Assembly: GCA_013003285.1 (NCBI GenBank)
Contig: JABDJY010000250.1
Coordinates: 1-9,028, forward strand
Length of the DNA: 9,028 bases
Reading direction: 5' to 3'
DNA from: Alphaproteobacteria bacterium
Lineage (GTDB): Bacteria > Pseudomonadota > Alphaproteobacteria > UBA6615
Part shown: one piece after another, positions 1 through 5,690 of the stretch
How positions within the stretch are numbered: the stretch's first letter is position 1
Layout: each line of letters begins with the position of its first letter
Made by a program: the position numbers and the translations under genes
The notes under the pieces: generated by a model
Seen by the model: the letters and a program-made list of their open reading frames with translations, nothing else
Database searches by the model: none
Told to the model about the DNA's origin: nothing

Positions 1-150
1 GCGTTCGACATAGACTTCTTCGTCGGTGGCGGAACAGGCGGCGAGGATCGCCGCCGCGACGACCAAGCCCGCAACGGGCTTTGCGCGCCGAAGAGAGGCC
101 GCTAATTTCTGGGGGTGTTGCCGGACGATCGATAGTCGACTGTCGCTCAC
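1..150 (-). CDS. bamD: BamD (ComL) outer membrane assembly lipoprotein, N-terminal part only
   Basis: Only the first 50 codons are present; the gene runs off the left edge. The product would be the BamD lipoprotein, a periplasmic TPR-type component of the BAM complex that inserts beta-barrel proteins into the outer membrane. What is visible: a basic stretch around residues 25-29 (RRAK), a hydrophobic segment (VAGLVVAAAILAAC), and a signal peptidase II lipobox ILAAC with the acylated cysteine at about residue 39. After it comes SATDEEVYVER, which resembles the start of mature BamD proteins (YVERPVE...). I chose the GTG at 150 because GGAAGG lies 5 nt upstream (156-161) and the frame then leads straight into the signal peptide. 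The n-region is long for a lipoprotein, so a later start is possible, but no in-frame ATG is available. The position after lpxC is common in alphaproteobacteria. BamD is an inference from the lipobox, the short mature sequence and synteny; the TPR domain is outside the window. Confidence 0.8.
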   Translation of the reverse strand, partial: MSDSRLSIVRQHPQKLAASLRRAKPVAGLVVAAAILAACSATDEEVYVER

Positions 151-155
151 AATAG

Positions 156-161
156 CCTTCC
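156..161 (-). promoter_or_regulatory. bamD ribosome binding site
   Basis: GGAAGG on the minus strand, 5 nt before the GTG at 150. It decides the choice of that non-ATG start. Confidence 0.65.
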
Positions 162-213
162 ACACATTAAGTTTGGTAACGCGTACGCCGCGCGCATCGT
201 TTTCCACCCGCTG

Positions 214-241
214 ATTATACCATCGGCGCGTGATTTTCCAA
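214..241 (-). promoter_or_regulatory. Extended -10 sigma70-type promoter for bamD
   Basis: On the minus strand there is a perfect TATAAT at 219-214, preceded by TGG (222-220), which makes it an extended -10 element. A TTGGAA at 241-236 matches the -35 consensus at 4 of 6 positions with a 16-nt spacer. The predicted transcription start is near 207, giving a leader of roughly 57 nt before the bamD GTG. The element lies entirely in the lpxC-bamD gap, so bamD can probably be transcribed independently of lpxC. No terminator hairpin is obvious between the two genes, so read-through from lpxC is also likely. Confidence 0.65.
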
Positions 242-265
242 TGTGTTGAGTGGTTTGCTGCGTCA

Positions 266-1228
266 CTATGCCGTGGCGACAGCCAGCGGCTCTTCGAAGT
301 CTTCGATCAGATCGTCGTTCTCGCGCAGCACATTGGTGTAGCGCCAAGATTCACTGTCGGCCAACATAGACCGCAAGATCGTATGGTTGAGGGCGTGCCC
401 CGACCGGCTGGCCTTGAAATGTCCGATGATCGGCGCGCCAGCCAGGTACAAATCGCCGACACAATCGAGGATTTTATGGCGGACGAACTCGTCCTTGTAG
501 CGCAACCCGTCTTCGTTCAATACTTCGTCGCCGCTGACAACGACGGCATTGTCGAGGCTGCCACCAAGCGCCAAGCCGGCGGCGCGCAACTGATCTACTT
601 CTTCGATGAAACCGAAGGTCCGCGCGCGGCTCAACTCGCCCTTAAAGGCGCCATTGACCAGTTCGACGTCCATATCCTGCTGACCGATGGCATGGGATCC
701 GAATTCGATTTCAAACCCGACCGAAAAGCACTCGCCCGGTGACAATTCCGCCAGACGGTGTTCGTCCTCGACCCGGATGGGCTTGAGAATTTCGATGACG
801 CGGCGCGGCATATCTTGTTCGACGATGCCGGCGCATTCGATGAGAAAGACAAACGGTGCGGCGCTGCCGTCCATGATCGGCAGCTCGGCCCCATCGACTT
901 CGACGTATAAATTATCGATACCGCAACCCGATAGCGCTGCCATGAGATGTTCGACGGTCGCGATTGTCGCGCCCTGGCCATCGCCTAGCGTCGTGCACAT
1001 GCGGTCATCGACCACATTCTCAACATGGGCGGCAATTTCCAGCCCATTGCCATCCGCATCGGTGCGGCGAAAAACAATTCCGGTATTGGGGGGAGCCGGC
1101 AGCAGAGTCATCGATACATTGGCACCGGAATGCAAACCCGTGCCGCAACAGCTGATCTTGCTCTTCAAGGTCTGCTGCGGCGCATAATTCGCAGAATTAT
1201 CGACCACAATTGTTACCGTCTGTTCCAA
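266..1228 (-). CDS. lpxC: UDP-3-O-acyl-N-acetylglucosamine deacetylase LpxC
   Basis: LpxC is the zinc hydrolase that removes the acetyl group from UDP-3-O-acyl-GlcNAc, the committed step of lipid A synthesis in the cytoplasm. The 320-residue product shows the family landmarks: GTGLHSG near residue 29, the TVEHLMAAL motif with the general base E93 and zinc ligand H94, the KDEFVRHKILDCVGDL region with ligands H251 and D255, and SGHALNH with the conserved H278. The length is slightly above the usual ~305 because of about 15-20 extra N-terminal residues before TLKSKISC. The start is a TTG with GAAGGG 9 nt upstream, and an in-frame TAA seven codons before it rules out a longer form. An alternative TTG at 1168 would match the typical family start but lacks a ribosome site. 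The C-terminus is an acidic stretch followed by the non-polar tail LAVATA. The gene is separated from ftsZ by a terminator, so it should have its own promoter. Confidence 0.96.
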   Translation of the reverse strand: MEQTVTIVVDNSANYAPQQTLKSKISCCGTGLHSGANVSMTLLPAPPNTGIVFRRTDADGNGLEIAAHVENVVDDRMCTTLGDGQGATIATVEHLMAALSGCGIDNLYVEVDGAELPIMDGSAAPFVFLIECAGIVEQDMPRRVIEILKPIRVEDEHRLAELSPGECFSVGFEIEFGSHAIGQQDMDVELVNGAFKGELSRARTFGFIEEVDQLRAAGLALGGSLDNAVVVSGDEVLNEDGLRYKDEFVRHKILDCVGDLYLAGAPIIGHFKASRSGHALNHTILRSMLADSESWRYTNVLRENDDLIEDFEEPLAVATA

Positions 1229-1262
1229 GGCCAGGTACCCTTCGATTTAACTCACCAAATCC

Positions 1263-1275
1263 GGTCGGTTCGACC
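1263..1275 (-). repeat. Short inverted repeat in the lpxC leader region
   Basis: GGTCG-GTT-CGACC, a perfect 5-bp stem with a 3-nt loop, about 35 nt before the lpxC start. In RNA it could form a small hairpin in the 5' leader. It could also be chance in GC-rich DNA. Confidence 0.35.
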
Positions 1276-1323
1276 AGCGTTTGGATCCTTTGCGCATGGC
1301 ATTAACCAAACACCATTTCCACC

Positions 1324-1348
1324 TTGGTGTACCAATCCACCCGGGTGG
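1324..1348. repeat. Two adjacent palindromes upstream of lpxC
   Basis: TTGGT-GT-ACCAA (1324-1335) is followed one base later by the perfect 12-bp palindrome CCACCCGGGTGG (1337-1348). Two-fold symmetric sites next to each other in a promoter-sized gap are typical of dimeric regulator binding, but neither matches an operator I can name. A poor -35/-10 pair (TTGTGC, 17 nt, TACACC) spans the second palindrome on the minus strand; I do not claim it as a promoter. Confidence 0.4.
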
Positions 1349-1361
1349 GCACAAATCACTC

Positions 1362-1379
1362 TTTGTTACAGTTTGTTAC
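1362..1379. repeat. Helically phased direct repeat upstream of lpxC
   Basis: Two copies of TTTGTTAC (1362-1369 and 1372-1379), exactly 10 bp apart from start to start, reading GTAACAAA-CT-GTAACAAA toward lpxC. They sit just beyond the ftsZ terminator and about 135 nt before the lpxC start, a plausible position for an activator or repressor site. The factor is unknown. Confidence 0.45.
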
Positions 1380-1384
1380 GCAAT

Positions 1385-1417
1385 AAACCCCGGAAATCAT
1401 TAAGATTTCCGGGGTTT
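1385..1417 (-). terminator. Rho-independent terminator of the dcw transcript, after ftsZ
   Basis: A perfect 14-bp stem: AAACCCCGGAAATC (1385-1398) pairs with GATTTCCGGGGTTT (1404-1417) around a 5-nt loop. It starts 14 nt after the ftsZ stop codon. On the minus strand the stem ends in TTT followed by ATTG, a short U tract; on the plus strand the tract is longer (TTTTGTT), so it should also stop antisense transcription. It separates division genes from lpxC. Confidence 0.85.
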
Positions 1418-1431
1418 TGTTAATAACTGCG

Positions 1432-3366
1432 TTAGTTGGCCTGGCGACGCAAAAAGGCCGGTATTTCCAGCATGTCGTCGTCGCTACCCGCGGCTTCGGT
1501 CGCCGCCGGCTCAAGGTTGCTGAGCGAGGGCTGTGCCGGGGCCGGCGGCGGCGTTTCAGCGACTGATTCCGCTGCCGGTTCAGGGGCCGGTTCAGGCGCC
1601 GGTTCCGCGATCGGTTCAGCAACCGGCTCGGGCATCGCCGGGGGGGGCGTCGGTGCCGTCATGGCCGCGGGCGGTGCGATCGGTTCAGGAGCCGGTTCTG
1701 GGGCCGGCTCAGGTGCCGGCGCCGTAACCGTTGGCGCCGCCGTCATTTCCGGTTTTGGTGCCGGTTCGGGCGCCGGTTCGGGCGTTGACGCGGGGGGCGG
1801 GGCCGTTGCCGCCTCGACCGGGGCGGTCTCGCGCGCCGGTGTTGCCAACGGCGGCGGTGTAGCGGCGACAGGTCCTTCTTCGGTGACCAGGCTATTGACC
1901 GCGCCGGTTACCTTTTGGAACAGGCTACGGCCGCGGCGCTTTTCCGTTTGGGCACTGCCGTTTTGAATGGCCGCTTCGGCAAACGCGTTCGGTGCGGTCT
2001 GGGGCGCACGCAATTGCGGTTCCCGAGCCGCCGGCATTGCCGGGCGCGGCGGAATGAACGGCTGACCTGCGGTCAAAACAGGCTGGCGCGGTTCCGGTTC
2101 CGATTCCGGCTCTGGCATTGGCTCGGCCAATGCTTGTGCCGTTGCCGTTGAACCTGTGTGCGCCGATGCCGGAGCATTCGCGCCTGGAACGACGAGGGGT
2201 TCGGCGGTCATGGCGGATCCGAGAGGCGGAAGGCCGGACCCGGTGGTGCCCGTTGGGGGCGACGTGTCGGTCGCCATCGGCGCTGGCGCGCCGGCATTGC
2301 CCTGCGGCTCCGCGGTCCCCCCGGCCGTCTGCGGCCGTGCCGAGCGGTCGGCGTCGTGCACCAGCGAGATCATCGGCGAGCGCGGCATAGCCGATGCGTC
2401 GGCGTCGATCCCGGTCGATACGATGGAAACCCGCATCACGCCGTCCATCTTCTCGTCGAAGGTCGAGCCGAAGATGATATTGGCGTCCGCATCGACTTCT
2501 TCGCGGATACGGTTGGCGGCCTCATCGACTTCGAACAGGGTCATGTCGTAGCCGCCGGTGATGTTGATCAACACGCCGCGGGCGCCGCGCATGGAAACAT
2601 CGTCGAGCAGCGGGTTGGCGATGGCCGCTTCCGCTGCTGCGATCGAACGTCCGTCGCCGTCGGCTTCACCGGTCCCCATCATGGCCTTGCCCATTTCGCT
2701 CATCACAGTACGAATATCGGCAAAGTCGAGATTGATCAGCCCCGGCATCACCATCAAGTCGGTGACCCCGCGAACGCCCGAGTGGAGCACATTGTCGGCC
2801 ATGCAGAAGGCATCGGCGAACGTCGTGTGCTCGTTACAGACCCGGAACAAGTTCTGATTGGGAATGACAATCAGCGTATCGACGAAGTGCTGCAGCTCTT
2901 CGATGCCTTCTTCCGCCGACTTCATGCGGTTGTTGCCTTCGAACTGGAACGGCTTGGTGACAACGCCCACGGTGAGAATGCCCTGCTCGCGGGCCGCGCG
3001 GGCAATCACAGGTGCAGCGCCGGTACCGGTGCCGCCGCCCATGCCGGCGGCGATGAACGCCATGTGGCTGCCTTGCAGATGGTCGATGATGACATCGAGC
3101 GATTCTTCGGCTGCGGCGCGGCCAATATCCGGCCGGGCGCCGGCGCCCAAACCGTTGGTGATATTTATGCCCAATTGGATACGCCGTTCAGAGGCGCTAA
3201 GCGCGAGCGATTGCGCGTCGGTATTGGCAACGACGAACTCGACCCCTTCGAGGTTCGCCGAGATCATATTGTTGACGGCGTTGCAGCCGGCACCGCCGAC
3301 GCCGACCACGACAATGCGCGGTTTTAGTTGGGTTTCGGTACCAGGTGCGCTTAGGTTTAGCGTCAT
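1432..3366 (-). CDS. ftsZ: Cell division GTPase FtsZ with very long C-terminal linker
   Basis: FtsZ is the tubulin homologue that polymerises into the cytokinetic ring. The 644-residue product begins with a GTPase core (about residues 15-320): VVGVGGAGCNAV at 20-31, the tubulin signature GGGTGTGAAP at 110-119, and the T7 loop NLDFADI at 212-218 with the catalytic N212, D214 and D217 all present. Residues about 325-627 form a low-complexity linker rich in Pro, Ala and Glu, including a PEPAPEPAPEP block at 529-602. The protein ends in DDDMLEIPAFLRRQAN, the conserved C-terminal peptide that binds FtsA and other partners. E. coli FtsZ has 383 residues, so nearly all the extra length is linker. 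A TTG four codons upstream keeps the frame open, but the ATG at 3366 has GGAGG 5 nt before it and is the better start. It follows ftsA after 102 nt and is the last gene before the terminator. Confidence 0.98.
   Translation of the reverse strand: MTLNLSAPGTETQLKPRIVVVGVGGAGCNAVNNMISANLEGVEFVVANTDAQSLALSASERRIQLGINITNGLGAGARPDIGRAAAEESLDVIIDHLQGSHMAFIAAGMGGGTGTGAAPVIARAAREQGILTVGVVTKPFQFEGNNRMKSAEEGIEELQHFVDTLIVIPNQNLFRVCNEHTTFADAFCMADNVLHSGVRGVTDLMVMPGLINLDFADIRTVMSEMGKAMMGTGEADGDGRSIAAAEAAIANPLLDDVSMRGARGVLINITGGYDMTLFEVDEAANRIREEVDADANIIFGSTFDEKMDGVMRVSIVSTGIDADASAMPRSPMISLVHDADRSARPQTAGGTAEPQGNAGAPAPMATDTSPPTGTTGSGLPPLGSAMTAEPLVVPGANAPASAHTGSTATAQALAEPMPEPESEPEPRQPVLTAGQPFIPPRPAMPAAREPQLRAPQTAPNAFAEAAIQNGSAQTEKRRGRSLFQKVTGAVNSLVTEEGPVAATPPPLATPARETAPVEAATAPPPASTPEPAPEPAPKPEMTAAPTVTAPAPEPAPEPAPEPIAPPAAMTAPTPPPAMPEPVAEPIAEPAPEPAPEPAAESVAETPPPAPAQPSLSNLEPAATEAAGSDDDMLEIPAFLRRQAN
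1561..1782 (-). repeat. Degenerate coding repeat in the ftsZ linker (PEPAPEP block)
   Basis: On the plus strand, units of the type GGTTCAGGNGCC recur many times, encoding Pro-Glu-Pro-Ala dipeptide-like repeats at FtsZ residues about 529-602. The units differ at third positions, so it is an old or selected repeat rather than a fresh expansion. Such stretches can vary in length between strains by slippage. Confidence 0.75.
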
Positions 3367-3371
3367 GTCAG

Positions 3372-3376
3372 CCTCC
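3372..3376 (-). promoter_or_regulatory. ftsZ ribosome binding site
   Basis: GGAGG on the minus strand with a 5-nt spacer to the ATG at 3366. It is the strongest Shine-Dalgarno in the window, in keeping with the high FtsZ level needed relative to FtsA, and it decides the start against the TTG at 3378. Confidence 0.8.
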
Positions 3377-3468
3377 AATTTGTGACGTACGAGGGCAAAA
3401 AAGATTCAGGTGAATGGGTCCGCAATCGTTCGGGTGCGGCGGCGAAGGGTGGGTCTGCTGTCTGCGAT

Positions 3469-4821
3469 TTAGAAATGTTCATGGATCCAATTGCCAAGCC
3501 GGCTTCCAAGGCCGACTGACTCCCCCTTCATGATTGATGTTGGCACAGTGGGCGCCGACGGGTTTTCCATCGCAAAGGCGATCAAACCCGCGGCGGTCGA
3601 AAACGCCGGTCCCGACATGGATTCGGGCAAACCGCGCAGCCGCAGCGGTCGGCCCATGCGGACCTGTTTGTCCATGACCATGGCGGCCAGTTCGCGCACG
3701 CCCTGTAATTGGCTGGCGCCGCCGGTCAGGACCACGCGGCGCCCAGCGACGGGATCGAAGCCGCTATCGGTCAGTCGCTCGCGCACAAGTTCGAATGTCT
3801 CCTCCAGCCGCGGCTGGATAATGCCGTTGAGCAGCGAGCGCGGAATATGGTTCGGGCTGTTGTGCTCGTCTTCGCCGACATGGAGCACGTCGATCAGCTC
3901 ATGCTCGTCGGCGGTGGTCGCCATGGCCGCGCCATGCAGGGTCTTCAGGCGCTCGGCATGGGCGATCGGGGTCGATAGGCCGCGGGCGATGTCGTTGGTT
4001 ACATGCGCGCCGCCGACCGGGATGATGTCGGTGAAGACCGCATCGCCGTCCGAGAACACCGCGATATTGGTGGTGCCGGCGCCCATGTCGATCACCGTCA
4101 CGCCGAGATCGGTCTCGTCTTCGACCAGGGTCGAGAGGCCCGACGCATAGGGCGATAGAACGAAATCATCGATCTCGAGATGGCATTGGTCGATGACATT
4201 GCGCAGGGTGCGAATAACGCCGTTGGCGGCGGTAATCATATGCATATTGACCGACAGACGGTCGCCGAACATGCCGCGGGGGTCGCGAATGCCGCGATTG
4301 CCATCGACGGTATAGGCGACGGGGATCGAATGGATCAGCTCACGTTCGGATCGATTGCCGTTTCGCTCGCGATGGCCATTGCTGTGGCCATTGGCGGCGC
4401 CATTACCGTTGGCGTTGTCGTTAATATCCATTGCAAGGGTTTGCTGGAAGACGCGCTGCAAGTCGCCATCGTCGATCTGCAAGCCGCCGATATCGACATC
4501 GATGCCGATTGTCCGCGAGCGCGGTTTGCCACCGCTGAGATTGACTGTGACCGAGTGAATATTGTCACCGGCCATCTGTTCCGCCGCGAATACCGCTTTG
4601 CGGATCGCCGTCTCGGCGACGTCGACATCGACGATCACGCCGTTTTTCAGTCCGGCGCTGACCTGCAGGCCGCTGCCGACGATGCGTGGTTGGGCGACCA
4701 CGTTGCTGCCGTTCTCGATCGCCGGCCGGTCGACCCTTGCAATCAGGCAGCACACTTTGCTGGTGCCAATGTCGAGGGCGACAATGGTTCCGGTGCGCGG
4801 TCGGTTGAGGCGTTTGGTCAC
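3469..4821 (-). CDS. ftsA: Cell division protein FtsA, actin-like membrane anchor of FtsZ
   Basis: FtsA is an actin-family ATPase that tethers FtsZ filaments to the inner membrane and recruits later division proteins. The 450-residue product has the phosphate-1 motif ALDIGTSKV (15-23), phosphate-2 motif IDMGAGTTNIAVF (244-256) and adenosine motif VVLTGGASQLQGV (363-375). The last residues, SRLGNWIHEHF, look like the amphipathic membrane-targeting helix. Between the SHS2-type 1C subdomain strands there is an unusual insertion, residues about 133-160 (NANGNGAANGHSNGHRERN), where most FtsA proteins have only a short turn. The frame stays open far upstream over ftsQ, but homology begins at RTGTIVALDIG, and the GTG at 4821 has GGAAAGGA 9 nt upstream (4831-4838). 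It lies 20 nt after the ftsQ stop, so the two are co-transcribed. Confidence 0.96.
   Translation of the reverse strand: MTKRLNRPRTGTIVALDIGTSKVCCLIARVDRPAIENGSNVVAQPRIVGSGLQVSAGLKNGVIVDVDVAETAIRKAVFAAEQMAGDNIHSVTVNLSGGKPRSRTIGIDVDIGGLQIDDGDLQRVFQQTLAMDINDNANGNGAANGHSNGHRERNGNRSERELIHSIPVAYTVDGNRGIRDPRGMFGDRLSVNMHMITAANGVIRTLRNVIDQCHLEIDDFVLSPYASGLSTLVEDETDLGVTVIDMGAGTTNIAVFSDGDAVFTDIIPVGGAHVTNDIARGLSTPIAHAERLKTLHGAAMATTADEHELIDVLHVGEDEHNSPNHIPRSLLNGIIQPRLEETFELVRERLTDSGFDPVAGRRVVLTGGASQLQGVRELAAMVMDKQVRMGRPLRLRGLPESMSGPAFSTAAGLIAFAMENPSAPTVPTSIMKGESVGLGSRLGNWIHEHF
4342..4425 (-). repeat. Asn/Gly/His-rich low-complexity insertion in ftsA
   Basis: The DNA encoding FtsA residues about 133-160 contains near-repeats of GGCCATTG and GCCATTACCGTTG (plus strand), producing an NG/NGH-rich segment. 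The repeated words suggest it grew by local duplication. The reading frame is kept and conserved FtsA sequence resumes at ELIHSIPVAYTVDG, so it is an in-frame insertion, not damage. Confidence 0.7.
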
Positions 4822-4841
4822 GAAATGCTGTCCTTTCCGCC

Positions 4842-5690
4842 TCAGGTGTTTTCGCCGGCGACGCGGGCGCGCTTGGCGGCCTCGCCATTGACGCGGACGA
4901 TCAAGCGATCGGGGACACGCAAATCGACGGCAATCACGTCGCGCTCGAACAGCGCGTGTTCGCGTTGATATTCCGCCAGGCGATCGAGCGCGGTGGCAAC
5001 ATCGTCGGCCGGCAGACGGATATCGATGCCGTTGCGCAGGCGCAAATTCCATCGTCGGCCCGATACTCTGACAGCGGCCTCGACCTGGCCCGACACGGCG
5101 GGGTAGGTGTTCAGAAGATCGAGCAGACGCGCTGCGTTTGCCGGCGCGTCTTCACCAACGACTCGGGGCAGGGCAGCGAAACCCTCCAGCTTACGGCGTT
5201 GGATCACCGCGCCGTCGCGGTCGATCAGCGCGACGCGGCCCTCATGCTGCCATAGCGCCAGGGCTTTGCGTTCCTCGACCTGCAGATAGATGGTGTCGGG
5301 CAGGCGCCGTGCGATGGTCGCCGATTTGACCCACCCCAGGGATTCGACCCGCTGGCGCGCCTCTTCCATATCGATTGCCAGAATGGGCATGCCGCTATGG
5401 ATATCGAGCGCAGCGATAAGATCGTCGCGCGCGGTGATCTGGCGGCCACGGACGAGCACTTCGCGCACGGCCAATCCGGCCCCCGCGGTTGCCGTCATGA
5501 CGCTGTTTTCAGCAATCTCCACCTGTCGATCCAACCAACCTGTTTCCACGGCTGACCAGACGGCGCCACCGACGCCGCCCCCAAAGGCTATCACTACGAC
5601 ACCGACCGCGATTCGCCGTCGTTTCAATCGACTTATCGGCTTGCGGCGGGTCACTTTTTTGCGCTTAGATTTCGTGGGAATCAGTCGCAT
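4842..5690 (-). CDS. ftsQ: Cell division protein FtsQ (DivIB family)
   Basis: FtsQ is a bitopic inner membrane protein of the divisome that scaffolds FtsB/FtsL and links early and late division proteins. The 282-residue product shows the expected layout: a very basic cytoplasmic tail (residues 1-26, many Lys/Arg), one transmembrane helix at about 27-49 (IAVGVVVIAFGGGVGGAVW), a POTRA domain at about 72-140 (AVREVLVRGR ... YLQVEERK), and the FtsQ-type periplasmic domain at about 143-268 (ALWQHEGRVALIDRDG, then WNLRLRNGIDIRLP). The ATG at 5690 has GGAGA 7 nt upstream (5698-5702), inside the end of ddl; the genes overlap by 10 nt, so coupling is likely. The sequence is only weakly conserved in this family, so the call rests on architecture plus its place between ddl and ftsA. 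Confidence 0.95.
   Translation of the reverse strand: MRLIPTKSKRKKVTRRKPISRLKRRRIAVGVVVIAFGGGVGGAVWSAVETGWLDRQVEIAENSVMTATAGAGLAVREVLVRGRQITARDDLIAALDIHSGMPILAIDMEEARQRVESLGWVKSATIARRLPDTIYLQVEERKALALWQHEGRVALIDRDGAVIQRRKLEGFAALPRVVGEDAPANAARLLDLLNTYPAVSGQVEAAVRVSGRRWNLRLRNGIDIRLPADDVATALDRLAEYQREHALFERDVIAVDLRVPDRLIVRVNGEAAKRARVAGENT

Noticed and set aside
1561..1782. CRISPR-like or satellite array
   Set aside because: The repeat units are short, degenerate and in frame within the ftsZ linker; there are no regular spacers.
2158..3327. Long plus-strand open frame (389 codons) opposite ftsZ
   Set aside because: It is a mirror of the ftsZ coding frame in GC-rich DNA; the translation is Arg/His/Gly-rich with no recognisable domain, and no ribosome site or promoter stands out.
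3367..3468. Terminator or clear promoter between ftsA and ftsZ
   Set aside because: A T-run is present on the minus strand (about 3397-3403) but no hairpin precedes it, and no -35/-10 pair fits well; I cannot support either.
4180..4968. Plus-strand open frame (262 codons) opposite ftsA and ftsQ
   Set aside because: It spans the ftsQ/ftsA junction on the antisense strand, is compositionally odd and has no family motif; it is a by-product of codon bias.
4822..5052. Upstream extension of the ftsA frame over ftsQ
   Set aside because: The added residues are Arg-rich and read the ftsQ sequence in another frame; FtsA homology and a ribosome site begin at the GTG at 4821.
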